A stretch of 64,000 nucleotides of DNA from Symbiodinium natans (Eukaryota > Sar > Dinophyceae > Suessiales > Symbiodiniaceae), in NCBI GenBank assembly GCA_905221605.1, contig CAJNDS010002202.1, positions 1,339,379 to 1,403,378 of the forward strand, in the 5' to 3' direction. Made by a program: the position numbers and the translations under genes. Below the pieces are notes generated by a model. The model searched no databases. It was not told where the DNA came from and worked only from the letters and a program-made list of their open reading frames with translations. Positions 45,549 through 55,663 of this stretch are shown here, in pieces (position 1 is the first letter of the stretch; each line of letters starts with the position of its first letter).

Positions 45549-48388
45549 ATGACCCAACTTGGGCGCTCAGTGCTGTCCTTGTTGGTGGCCGCGGCCCTTC
45601 TGCCCGGTGCAGCTGGACAAGGTGCCGGAGGCGGCGGAGCAGGCGGAGCAGGCGGAGCAGGCGGAGCAGGCGGAGCAGGCGGAGCAGGCGGAGCAGGCGG
45701 AGCAGGCGGAGAAGGCGGAGCAGGCGGAGCAGGCGGAGCAGGCGGAGAAGGTGGAGCAGGCGGAGCAGGCGGAGCAGGCGGAGCAGGCGGAGCAGGCGGA
45801 GCAGGCGGAGAAGGTGGAGCAGGCGGAGGCGGCGGAACAGGTGGAGCAGGCGGAGGCGGAGGGGTTGCGTTGACGGAGCCACACATCACCATCAATGCCG
45901 ACGTGGAGTGCAGGACGAACGTGAACGGCCCGCAGACCATCACCGGCTACATTTACTGCGACAACTACTTTGAGTTTTGGTTCAATGGAGTTCTCGTGAA
46001 GAAGGACCCGATGACGTTCACGCCGCACAACGCGGTCTCCGTCTCCTTCGAATGGGACGGCGTTTCCGACAAGGAATACGCGATCATGTGTATGGACTAC
46101 GCGAGCAGCTCCGGGTACGAGTATGTCGAGACCTCGAACCCAGGCCTCGGTGACGGTGCGCTCATGGCGGAGTTCTCGGATGGCACCGTGACCGGCGCTG
46201 CCTGGGATGTCTTCGTGCTGACGCACGGGCCTACCGACGCGTCCATTGCGGCAGGCTGCAGCAGCAGCAACCTGGCACCATGTGCGGTCACTTCGGTGGC
46301 AGAGCCTGCAGGATGGATGGCTGGTGGCTACCAGGCCAGCGGTGGCTGGGTGTCAGCGACCGAATACACCGCCCAGCAGACGGGTTGGGGGAGGACCCCG
46401 ACTTGGGACGCGGCCAGGAGTTGCTGCGGCACGGCCACAAGCCCGGCAACTCAGCAAACGCTGACCAACAATGGCGGATGCTCCGTGAATTACGACAGCA
46501 CCGACCCGGTCGGGGGGGTTGCTGCTACAGTAGCGGCAGATGAGTGCTTGGATCCGATGGCCTTCCTTTCAGAGACGAGGTCGAAGATGATCTGGTCTTC
46601 CGACTTGGAGCGGGACAACAAGCTCCTGTTCCGCATCACCGTTCCTGCCGATGCGTCGACGGTGGTGCAATGCCCTACGTGCAGCGCACCAACGGTCGAC
46701 CAAAGCACACAACGAGTGCGCAAGGAGTTGCGGACGCTGAGCGCAGCAGAGTGGAAGAAGGTGACAGACGCCATGTGGGTCATGAAGAACACGGCGCAGG
46801 CGGCCGGTGTCGCACAATATGGCCAGGCGTTCCGTACCTACGATTACTTCCCGGCCAAGCACGCCGCGGCGTATTCTGATGCGCGTGGCGACCAGGCTCA
46901 CTTCGGCCCTCAGTTCATGACTTGGCACAGCGCCTTCGTCTTGGAATTCGAGAATGCGCTGCTTAGCGTGGACAGCACGATTGGTGCTTTGCCATGCTGG
47001 GACTCCACGGTGACCTCTCCGTCCATCTTCTCGGAGACCTACTTCGGAAGTGCTCCTGGCACAGGGTCCGGCTCTCAAGTTGTCGACGGTGCCTTCGCGA
47101 ACTGGTGGATCAAGGCTGGCTTTGCCTTGTCAGATTACAACCCTACCGGCAGCTCGCCATACACTGGCTCGCCCACCGGAATGCTGCGGGGGCCCACCAA
47201 CAACAACGCGAACAGCATGATGACACGCTACGGCTCGAGCACTTATTCGTACCCCGCCAACGACTTCTGGATCTGCGCGAACTTGGATGGGTTTTGGAAT
47301 GACTGGTACAAGTGCATCGAGGGCGATGCGACTGTCAGCGGGAGCTTTCACGGAGGACCACATGGGCAGGCGCGCAGTAGGTAGGGGACGTTCGAGGGTG
47401 TAGTTCCCGTAGTTCCCACGAGTAACGTAACGGCTTGGCAACAAGCGCAGCAACCCTCCTGAACCCTCCTAACGCTAGCGTTCAGGTGGGCGGCAGCTCG
47501 GGCGGCAACAGCGGCGACTTCGAGGACCCAGTCACGTCGCCGAATGACCCCCTCTTCATGTTCCATCACGCGAACGTGGACCGCAGCATGCGCTGGTGGA
47601 TGCTGAAGAATGAAGCCAAGCGCAGCACCTTCTACGGCTTTCCTGCAGCGAACGCCGAAGGCATTCGCGAGAACACCGGGAAGAGCTACTATGGGCAGAA
47701 CCTCCTGGACGTGATGTCAAGCACGTGGGGCTTCACCGTTGCCGACCTTGGCTTCTCCAGTGCTTCCACTGGCTTCCAGACCAATGCGGACCTGCTTTGC
47801 CACAACGGTCCCTCCACAAGTGCCTACACCTATGACACGGAGGTGGCCTGCTCTGGAGGAAGCCAAGCTGCTTGTTCGGCAGTTTGGGGTGATACCACGA
47901 CGCAGGCCGGGACGACGGCCGGGACGACGCAGCCAGGGACGACCGCCCAGACGACGCAGGCCGGGACGACAGCCGACACGACACAGGCCGGGACGACGGC
48001 CGGGACGACGCAGGCCGGGACGACCGCCCAGACGACGCAGGCCGGGACGACAGCCGACACGACACAGGCCGGGACGACGGCCGGGACGACGCAGGGCGGG
48101 ACGACGGCCGGGACGACGCAGGGCGGGACGACAGCCGAGACGACGCAGACTGGGACGACTGCCCAGACGACGCAGGCCGAGACGACAGCCGAGACGACGC
48201 AGGCCGGAACGACGGCCCAGACGACGCAGGGCTGGACGCTTGCCGAGACGACGCAGGCCGGGACGACAGCGACGACACAGGCCGGGACGACAGCCGAGAA
48301 GACCATGGCCGACCTTAGCAACACGGGCTACCGACGGCACACGGCCACAGTCCTGATGACGACCTTCCTTGCTGCCGCCAGCTCATGA
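45549..48388 (+). CDS. Secreted tyrosinase, copy 1 (type A; two exons, 907 aa)
   Basis: Exons 45549-47369 and 47486-48388; the intron is GC-AG in phase 0 (GGGCAG|GCGCGC...TTCAG|GTGGGC). The ATG at 45549 gives a signal peptide (QLGRSVLSLLVAAALLPGA). Next come Gly-Ala-Gly repeats (about 25-105) and a beta-rich, Cys-containing domain of unknown family (about 110-330; ITINADVECRTNVNG, YFEFWFNGVLVKKD). The tyrosinase domain has copper A at H438, H451 and H460 (AHFGPQFMTWH) and copper B at H601, H605 and HH634-635 (FHGGPH...FHHANVDR). The tail has 15 units of TQAGTTAxT and a short hydrophobic end (TATVLMTTFLAAASS) that could be a lipid-anchor signal. Tyrosinases oxidise phenols to quinones using two coppers. 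This copy has LPCWDS where the others have LPYWDS. Confidence 0.85.
45622..45863 (+). repeat. Coding (GGCGGAGCA)n minisatellite, tyrosinase copy 1
   Basis: 9-bp units encode Gly-Ala-Gly, with occasional GAA or ACA variants. The same tract occurs at 55737-55978. Confidence 0.9.
47899..48302 (+). repeat. Coding 27-bp minisatellite (TQAGTTAxT), 15 units, tyrosinase copy 1
   Basis: The unit encodes a Thr-rich nonapeptide, probably heavily O-glycosylated. Copies 2, 3 and 4 have 4, 12 and 3 units. Confidence 0.88.
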
Positions 48389-48800
48389 ATCACTCGTCAG
48401 GCTAATGTTTTTTAAGATCACTAAAGGTATGAATCGCTCGTCAGGGTAACATTCCAAGTCGGCGAGGGTGGAGATCACGCTGCAAAAAGGCACGTGTTTC
48501 CCCTCCCCGGCTTCTCACTGCTTCTATGTCTAGGAGCAACGAAGTTGCGCAATCCGCCGTCGCCTTTTTGACATGCTTTTCCCGAAGCCCAGGGCCTGGG
48601 TTAATCCACCCATTTCCAGTCCTGGCAGGGCCTCTCCTGTCATGTCGGCGAGTCTCCTTTGATGCGAGCAGGTTCCTGCGCAGCAAAAAAGGCCTGCCAG
48701 CCAGACCTGGGCCACTGCACTGAACCAGGTATTATGTCAGAACTATTGTTATGGTATTGACTTCGGCAGCTGCGCGCAACAGTGTAAAAGTGACGTGAGA

Positions 48801-48962
48801 GAGGCGCCTCCCCAAAAAGGCCCAGACCAGGGCTTCCGCACGCTGAAGCTGAGTACTTCGGCTGCGGATACTGTACAGTAGGCGCCTCTTCTCGTGGGTT
48901 TCTGTCGGCAGAATGCAAAGAGCGGTTCTGAGTTCTTTTATCCGACTCAGAATCTCGCAAGG
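48801..48962 (+). other. Conserved 3'-flank block of the tyrosinase unit, copy 1
   Basis: About 160 bp starting with the palindrome GAGGCGCCTC and ending in GACTCAGAATCTCGCAAG. It is present once behind every tyrosinase gene (also 53109-53271, 58829-58988, 63085-63244) and contains several short inverted pairs. Confidence 0.6.
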
Positions 48963-49914
48963 TTCTTGATGTTGGGGTCTGCTCACTGCTCATGGCCTGG
49001 TTAATCCACCAACATCCAGTCCATGGGAGGGCCCTCGTGTCCACATGTCGGCGAACCTCCTTTGACGTGAGCAGACAGGATCCTCTCGAAAAACAGCCTG
49101 CGCAGAACCAGCTTGGTTTCGTTGAGTCGTTTCATGAGTCGTTTCACCTGACTTCGGCAGCTGCGCGCAAGAGTGGTGTACTCCCTAGTAGTAGAGTAGG
49201 TAACCTGTAACCTTTTCTGGGGTCATTTAATCCCCTTATAATCCCAAAAAGGTTAACCTTTAGTTCCCCCAGGTTACTGGATTAGGGTTTAGGGTTTAGG
49301 GTTTAGGGTTTAGGGTGTACTCCTCTCAGCTCCTGAGGCCTACACCTGCTCTCCGCAGGGCCACGCTCCAGGCCGCTCCAGACCGCTGCAGGCACCTCAG
49401 CCTCTCCTGTTTCTTGTGCTCGTCACATACAAATTGGCATTGCAACCCTCATAAAGTTGCATGCGAGACCTAGATGGTCTGTTGTCCGGCTGCTGCGAGA
49501 CCTAGATGGTCTGTCGTCCGGCTGATTCGGAATGTGCTCTTCAACTACCCCGAAGAGTCCCAAGAACAGGAACAGTAATCCGTCAGGAGAAGCAGCTGTG
49601 GCTCGCTGTGGCAAGACTCACAATCATCACGCTACAGCAGGCTATCAGGTAAGGAGTAAGCAATTTGCGAAATGAGCAGTCAGGTCAGGAACTACTGGTT
49701 GTTGAACAACCAGGCAAGTGAACAGAAACACCGAGACCAGTCAGCTGATGTACGTTTTTTGCCGGATTTCAGCCGCGTGTCTATCTGATTCTGCAGCGGA
49801 GGATAGCCACGCTTAGAGTCGCCGTGCTGCGAGGAGGGTGTCCGGTGAGGGTTTGGGCGTACACTGGAGCCCTTTCACTGGAGCCCTTTCCACTGAACGA
49901 GTCCATGACAGCAA

Positions 49915-50135
49915 AGGGGAGGGTAGGGGGTAAGGGGTAGGGGTCGTGGGGCAGAGGGTGGGGGGGTGCAGGGTTCAAAGGTGGTTGGATCCATGCAGGT
50001 GGGAGAGGGAGAGGGAGGCAGGGTGAGGGAGGGGAAGACGAATCACAGGACAGGGTAGGCGGGCAGGGGGGCTGGGGGTTGGGTAGAAGGGGGCGGATGC
50101 TGGCTTGGTGGGAAGGGAAGAGGTAGGGGGATGAA
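49915..50135 (+). promoter_or_regulatory. G-rich upstream tract, tyrosinase copy 2
   Basis: Many GGGG runs on the coding strand lie 350-570 bp before the ATG. Similar tracts are found before copies 3 (55095-55290) and 4 (59935-60165) but not copy 1. Quadruplex potential is evident, but a regulatory role is only inferred. Confidence 0.35.
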
Positions 50136-50482
50136 GGGGGCCAGTGCCAGACGTAACCGGTTTTTCTCTCACCCCTCCCGGTCGGCGGATAATAATGCCT
50201 GTTTGCCGGAACTTGGAGGTAGGGTTCTGAATGTGCAGATGAACTCGAGAGGAACTGGGGAGCCCCGCCGCCGCGAGAAACCGAGGCGTGGTTCTGGGGC
50301 TTGCCGCGGATTTCTGTGGGCAGTTTGCAAGCCAACGTGCTGAGTGTGCGAGAGTTGTCCAGAGATGTGAAGACCTCAGAGGTCCTCTCTAAAAGCTGTG
50401 ATCCGCAATTCGCGGCCTTGTCTTCCCAGTTTCGAGTGATAGCAGTGTCCTCTCAGTGTCAGCTCTCGTCTCTATTCTTGCA

Positions 50483-52850
50483 ATGATCCAACTTGGGCGC
50501 TCGGTGCTGTCTTTGTTGGTGGCCGCGGCCCTTCTGCCCGGTGTAGTGGGACAAGGTGGCGGAGGCGGCGGAGGAGGCGGAGGAGGCGGAGGCGGCGGAG
50601 GCGGCGGGGGTGGCGGAGGTGGCGGAGGCGGAGGGGTTGCGTTGACAGAGCCACACATCACCATCAATGCCGACGTGGAGTGCAGGACGAACGTGAACGG
50701 CCCGCAGACCATCACCGGCTACATTTACTGCGACAACTACTTTGAGTTTTGGTTCAATGGAGTTCTCGTGAAGAAGGACCCGATGACGTTCACGCCGCAC
50801 AACGCGGTCTCCGTCTCCTTCGAATGGGACGGCGTTTCCGACAAGGAATACGCGATCATGTGTATGGACTACGCGAGCAGCTCCGGGTACGAGTATGTCG
50901 AGACCTCGAACCCAGGCCTCGGTGACGGTGCGCTCATGGCGGAGTTCTCGGATGGCACCGTGACCGGCGCTGCCTGGGATGTCTTCGTGCTGACGCACGG
51001 GCCTACCGACGCGTCCATTGCGGCAGGCTGCAGCAGCAGCAACCTGGCACCATGTGCGGTCACTTCGGTGGCAGAGCCTGCAGGATGGATGGCTGGTGGC
51101 TACCAGGCCAGCGGTGGCTGGGTGTCAGCGACCGAATACACCGCCCAGCAGACGGGTTGGGGGAGGACCCCGACTTGGGATGCGGCCAGGAGTTGCTGCG
51201 GCACGGCCACAAGCCCGACAACTCAGCAAACGCTGACCAACAATGGCGGATGCTCCGTCAATTACGGCAACTACGACCCGGTCGGGGGGGTTGCTGTTAC
51301 AGTAGCGGAAGATGAGTGCTTGGATCCGATGGCCTTCTTGTCAGAGACGAGGTCGAAGATGATCTGGTCTTCCGACTTGGAGCGGGACAACAAGCTCCTG
51401 TTCCGCATCACCGTTCCTGCCAACGCGTCGACGGTGGTGCAATGCCCTGCGTGCAGTGCACCAACGGTCGACCAAAGCACACAACGAGTGCGCAAGGAGT
51501 TGCGGACGCTGAGCGCAGCAGAGTGGAAGAAGGTGACAGACGCCATGTGGGTCATGAAGAACACGACGCAGGCGGCCGGCGTCGCAACATATGGCCAGGC
51601 GTTCCGAACCTACGACTACTTCCCGGCCAAGCACGCCGCGGCGTATTCTGATGTGCGGGGCGACCAGGCTCACTTCGGCCCTCAGTTCATGACTTGGCAC
51701 AGCGCCTTCGTCTTGGAATTCGAGAATGCGCTGCTTAGTGTGGACAGCACGATTGGTGGGTTGCCATACTGGGACTCCACAGTGACCTCTCCGTCCATCT
51801 TCTCGGAGACCTACTTCGGAAGTGCTCCTGGCACGGGGTCCGACTCTCAAGTTGTCGACGGTGCCTTCGCGAACTGGTGGATCAAGGCTGGCTTTTCCTT
51901 GTCAGACTACAACCCTACCGGCAGCTCTCCATACACTGGCTCGCCCACCGGAATGCTGCGGGGGCCCACCAACAACAACGCGAACAGCATGATGACACGC
52001 TACGGCTCGAGCACTTATTCGTACCCCGCCAACGACTTCTGGATCTGCGCGAACTTGGATGGGTTTTGGAATGACTGGTACAAGTGCATCGAGGGCGATG
52101 CGACTGTCAGCGGGAGCTTTCACGGAGGACCACATGGGCAGGCGCGCAGTAGGTAGGGGACGTTCGAGGGTGTAGTTCCCGTAGTTCCCACGAGTAACGT
52201 AACGGCTTGGCAACAAGCGCAGCCACCCTCCTGAACCCTCCTGAACGCTCCAGGTGGGCGGCAGCTCGGGCGGCAACAGCGGGGACTTCGAGGACCCGGT
52301 CACGTCGCCGAATGACCCCCTCTTCATGTTCCATCATGCAAATGTGGACCGCAGCATGCGCTGGTGGATGCTGAAGAATGAAGCCAAGCGCAGCACCTTC
52401 TACGGCTTTCCCGCAGCGAACGCCGAAGGCATTCGCGAGAACACCGGGAAGAGCTACTATGGGCAGAACCTCCTTGACGTGATGTCAAGCACGTGGGGCT
52501 TCACCGTTGCCGACCTTGGCTTCTCCAGTGCTTCCACTGGCTTCCAGACCAATGCGGACCTGCTTTGCCACAACGGTCCCTCCACAAGTGCCTACACCTA
52601 TGACACGGAGGTGGCCTGCTCTGGAGGAAGCCAAGCTGCTTGTTCGGCAGTTTGGGGAGATACCACGACGCAGGCCGGGACGACGGCCGAGACGACGCAG
52701 GGCGGGACGACGGCCGAGACGACGCAGGCCGAGACGACAGCCCAGACGACGCAGGCCGGGACGACCATGACCGACGTTGCCAACACGGGCTACCGACGGC
52801 ACACAGCCACGGTCTTGATGTCAAGCCTCCTTGCGGCCGCCAGCTCATGA
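50483..52850 (+). CDS. Secreted tyrosinase, copy 2 (type B; two exons, 751 aa)
   Basis: Exons 50483-52141 and 52254-52850; the GC-AG intron is 112 bp, in phase 0 at the same HGQ|VGG codon boundary as copy 1. The signal peptide (IQLGRSVLSLLVAAALLPGV) is followed by a short poly-Gly stretch of about 27 residues instead of the Gly-Ala-Gly array. The middle domain and both copper sites are the same as in copy 1, with WHS in place of the commoner WHR, and LPYWDS intact. The tail has only 4 Thr-rich units and ends TATVLMSSLLAAASS. It differs from type A by substitutions such as NYGNYDPVGG against NYDSTDPVGG. Confidence 0.85.
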
Positions 52851-53723
52851 ATCACTCAATTCTTGAATCACCCAACGTGTGAATCAATGACTCATCAAGA
52901 AGAATTTGGCAAGTCGGCGAGGGTGGAGATCACGCTGCAAAAAGGCGCGTGTTTCATCCTGTTTCCCCTCCCCGGCTTTGCACGCCTATGTCTAGGCGAG
53001 CAACGAAGTTGCGTCACCTGCCGTACCTTTTTGGACATGAGTTTCCCTAAACCTGGGCCTACTGCTCTGCTCTCACTTCTGTTTGTATAAAGTCAAAGTG
53101 ACATGAGAGAGGCGCCTCCCCACAAAGGCCCTGACCAGGGCTTCCGCACGCTGAAGCTGAGTACTTCGGCTGCGGATGCTGTACAGTAGGCGCCTCTTCT
53201 CGTGGGTTCTGTCGGCAGAATGCAACGATCGGTTCTGAGTTCTTTTAACCGACTCAGAATTTCGCAAGCACGAGCTTGGAGCTGCCTGAGAAGCTCTGGG
53301 CAAGTCTGCGCGCGGGCGCCATGGTTCCAACTCGAACTCCTTGGCCCAAGGGGGTCAAAAGCGAGTTCTCGATGTTGAGGTCTGCTCATGGCCTGGTTAA
53401 TCCACCAACATCCAGTCCATGGGAGGGCCCCTCGTGTCCACATGTCGGCGAATCTCCTTTGACGTGAGCAGAGAGGATCCTCTCGAAAAAGAGCCTGCGC
53501 AGAACCAGCTTGGTTTCGTTGAGTCGTTTCAGCTTTAGAGTACCTATTCTTATGGCATTAGCAATGATTTTTATGGTATTCTCGTAGCTATTTTGGTACC
53601 ATTACTATGGCATGGACTTCGGCAGCTGCTCGCAGCAGTGGTGTGCTCCTCTCAGCTATCATTGCAAGCCTAAAGCTGCATGCGAGACCCAGAAAGAGCA
53701 GGAGCCGTAGTCAGGAGAAGGGC

Positions 53724-53779
53724 TAGGGTTTAGGGTTTAGGGTTTAGGGTTTAGGGTTTAGGGTTTAGGGTTTAGGGTG
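53724..53779 (+). repeat. Interstitial telomere-type repeat (TTTAGGG)n
   Basis: Eight perfect units, followed by a duplicated TGGCTCGCTG. Confidence 0.9.
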
Positions 53780-55094
53780 GCTCGCTGTGGCTCGCTGTGG
53801 CAAGACGAGCAAGTTGCGACATGAGAAGCCGTTGCGACAAAGACGGCTGCTTCGGGGAGGATGCTTTTGCCTGCAGCAAGTTGTGTGGGGCCTTATATAG
53901 TATTGCTGTTTTTTCTAGCATTCTTGTTATTGTCATTTCACTTGTTGGTGCTATTAGCTGCTTCTGTGTGCGTGCAGGCGGGTCCCCAGGCTGCGGGATT
54001 CCGAAGCGGGGCAACTGGGGGCATCTCTCTTTCTCCCCGTGAGGTAGCTCGAATGCGTGATAGCTTCAAGCTTCAAGTGGTTGCTCGGCAGGAGCCTGCC
54101 CTTCAACCATTCGCGAATCCAACGGTTTAGGGTTTAGGGTCTTGGATTTAAATTGGGGTTTTGGGTTTAGGATTGTAGAATAAATGCAAATAACAGGTTT
54201 AGGGTTTAGGGTTCCTTACTATTGTTGGATCATTATAGTATCATACTCTTATGTTACAAAAGCATCCCTACTTGCACTTACTAAGCTTCCTAGGTAGGAT
54301 AAGGGGGCCCTTAAAAGGGAGCCCTTCGTACCCCTCTTCTGGCCCTCTTAAACAGGGACCTTATTCAGAGGGTCTCTATCCCCAAGGGTCCCCTTAAGCC
54401 TATCCCCTAAAGCTGAGTGCTAGGAGAGCATCACGGCGTGTGGGGGGAACGGCTCGTGTCTCCTGGGGCGCTTCTGCGCTTGGCAAAGACACAGACTTGA
54501 ATGACCACAGTAGGGTTTTAGGGGTTTAGGGTTTAGGGGTTTGGGGTTTAGGGTTCAGGGTTTAGCAACCTGGTCTGCTTGAAACCCGACGGAAGCGCCG
54601 CAGAGCGCATGACATAATTCTCGACCTTAAACAAGCAGCAGCAACTGAGGATTGCCAAGAAAGAGAAGCAAAACATTTCGAGACCCCAAGACCTGCGGAG
54701 GTTGACCTGGAAAACGGCTGGCAGGCTGCGGAGTTGCTCCAGGCAGCTGGGGTATTCTTGATTTACCATAAGGCCCGTGGGTGTATGCCAGTGTTATATA
54801 AGGTCTTTTTCTTCTAGATGCTGTATGTCACTGTGTACAAACGGTCAGGAAGTACTGGCTATACTGGTTGTTGAACAGCAGCGCTTATGCGGCAAGTGAA
54901 CACAAACACCACAGTCCATCCCGAGAGTTTGGAGACCAGTCAGCAGATGTACGTTTTTTGCCGGATTTCAGCCGCGTGCCTATTTGATTCTGCAGCGGAG
55001 TGCTGCGAGACAGTGGGAGGGGTAGGTGGGTGGTGTGGGCGGTGTGTCCGGTGAGGGTTTGGGCGTACACTGGAGCCCTATCCACTGAACGAGT

Positions 55095-55290
55095 CCATGA
55101 CAGTAAAGAGGAGGGGGTAGGGGGGTAAGGGGTAGGGGTCGTGGGGCAGAGGGTGGGGGGGTGCAGGGTTCAAAGGTGGTTGGGTCCGAGGCAGGGTGAG
55201 GGAGGGGAAGACGAATCACAGGACAGGGTAGGGGGGCAGGGGGGCTGGGGGTTGGGTAGAAGGGGGCTGATGCTGGCTTGATGGGAAGGG
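55095..55290 (+). promoter_or_regulatory. G-rich upstream tract, tyrosinase copy 3
   Basis: Counterpart of 49915-50135 with a small deletion (the GGGAGAGGGAGAGGG part is missing). Confidence 0.35.
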
Positions 55291-55663
55291 AAGGGGGGGA
55301 TGAAGGGGGCCAGTGCCAGAGGTAACCGGTTTTTCTCTCACCCCTCCCGGTCGGCGGATGATAATGCCTGTTTGCCGGAACTTGGAGGTAGGGTTCTGAA
55401 TGTGCAGATGAACTCGAGAGGAACTCTTGGGAGCCCCGCCGCCGCGAGAAACCCGAGGCGTGGTTCTGGGGCTTGCCGCGGATTTCTGTGGGCAGTTTGC
55501 AAGCCAACGTGCTGAGTGCTGAGTGTGCGTGTGAGTTGTCCAGAGATGCGAAGAAGAGGTTCTCTTTGAAGCCAACCTGTGATCCGCAATTCGCGGCCCT
55601 GTCTTTCCAGCCCCGAGTGATAGCAGTGTCAGCTCAGTGTTAGCTCTCGTCTCCCTTCTTGCA

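Larger units (their letters stand above)
48389..50482. other. Spacer between tyrosinase copies 1 and 2
   Basis: It contains the conserved 3' block (48801-48962), two forms of a TTAATCCACC...CCAGTCC..GG.AGGGCC motif (48600 and 49002), a TTTAGGG block (49282-49318), a G-rich tract (49915-50135) and the proximal region shared by all copies. No gene is seen. Confidence 0.65.
52851..55663. other. Spacer between tyrosinase copies 2 and 3
   Basis: The first 650 bp match the region behind copy 4, and the last 700 bp match those before copies 2 and 4. Between them, about 53530-54840 is unique to this spacer, with TTTAGGG blocks at 53724-53779, 54126-54212 and 54513-54566. No gene is seen. Confidence 0.6.

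Noticed and set aside
45514..48340. Pro-, Leu-, Arg- and Ser-rich ORFs antisense to tyrosinase
   Set aside because: They are shadows of the Gly-rich and Thr-rich coding repeats and appear identically in each copy.
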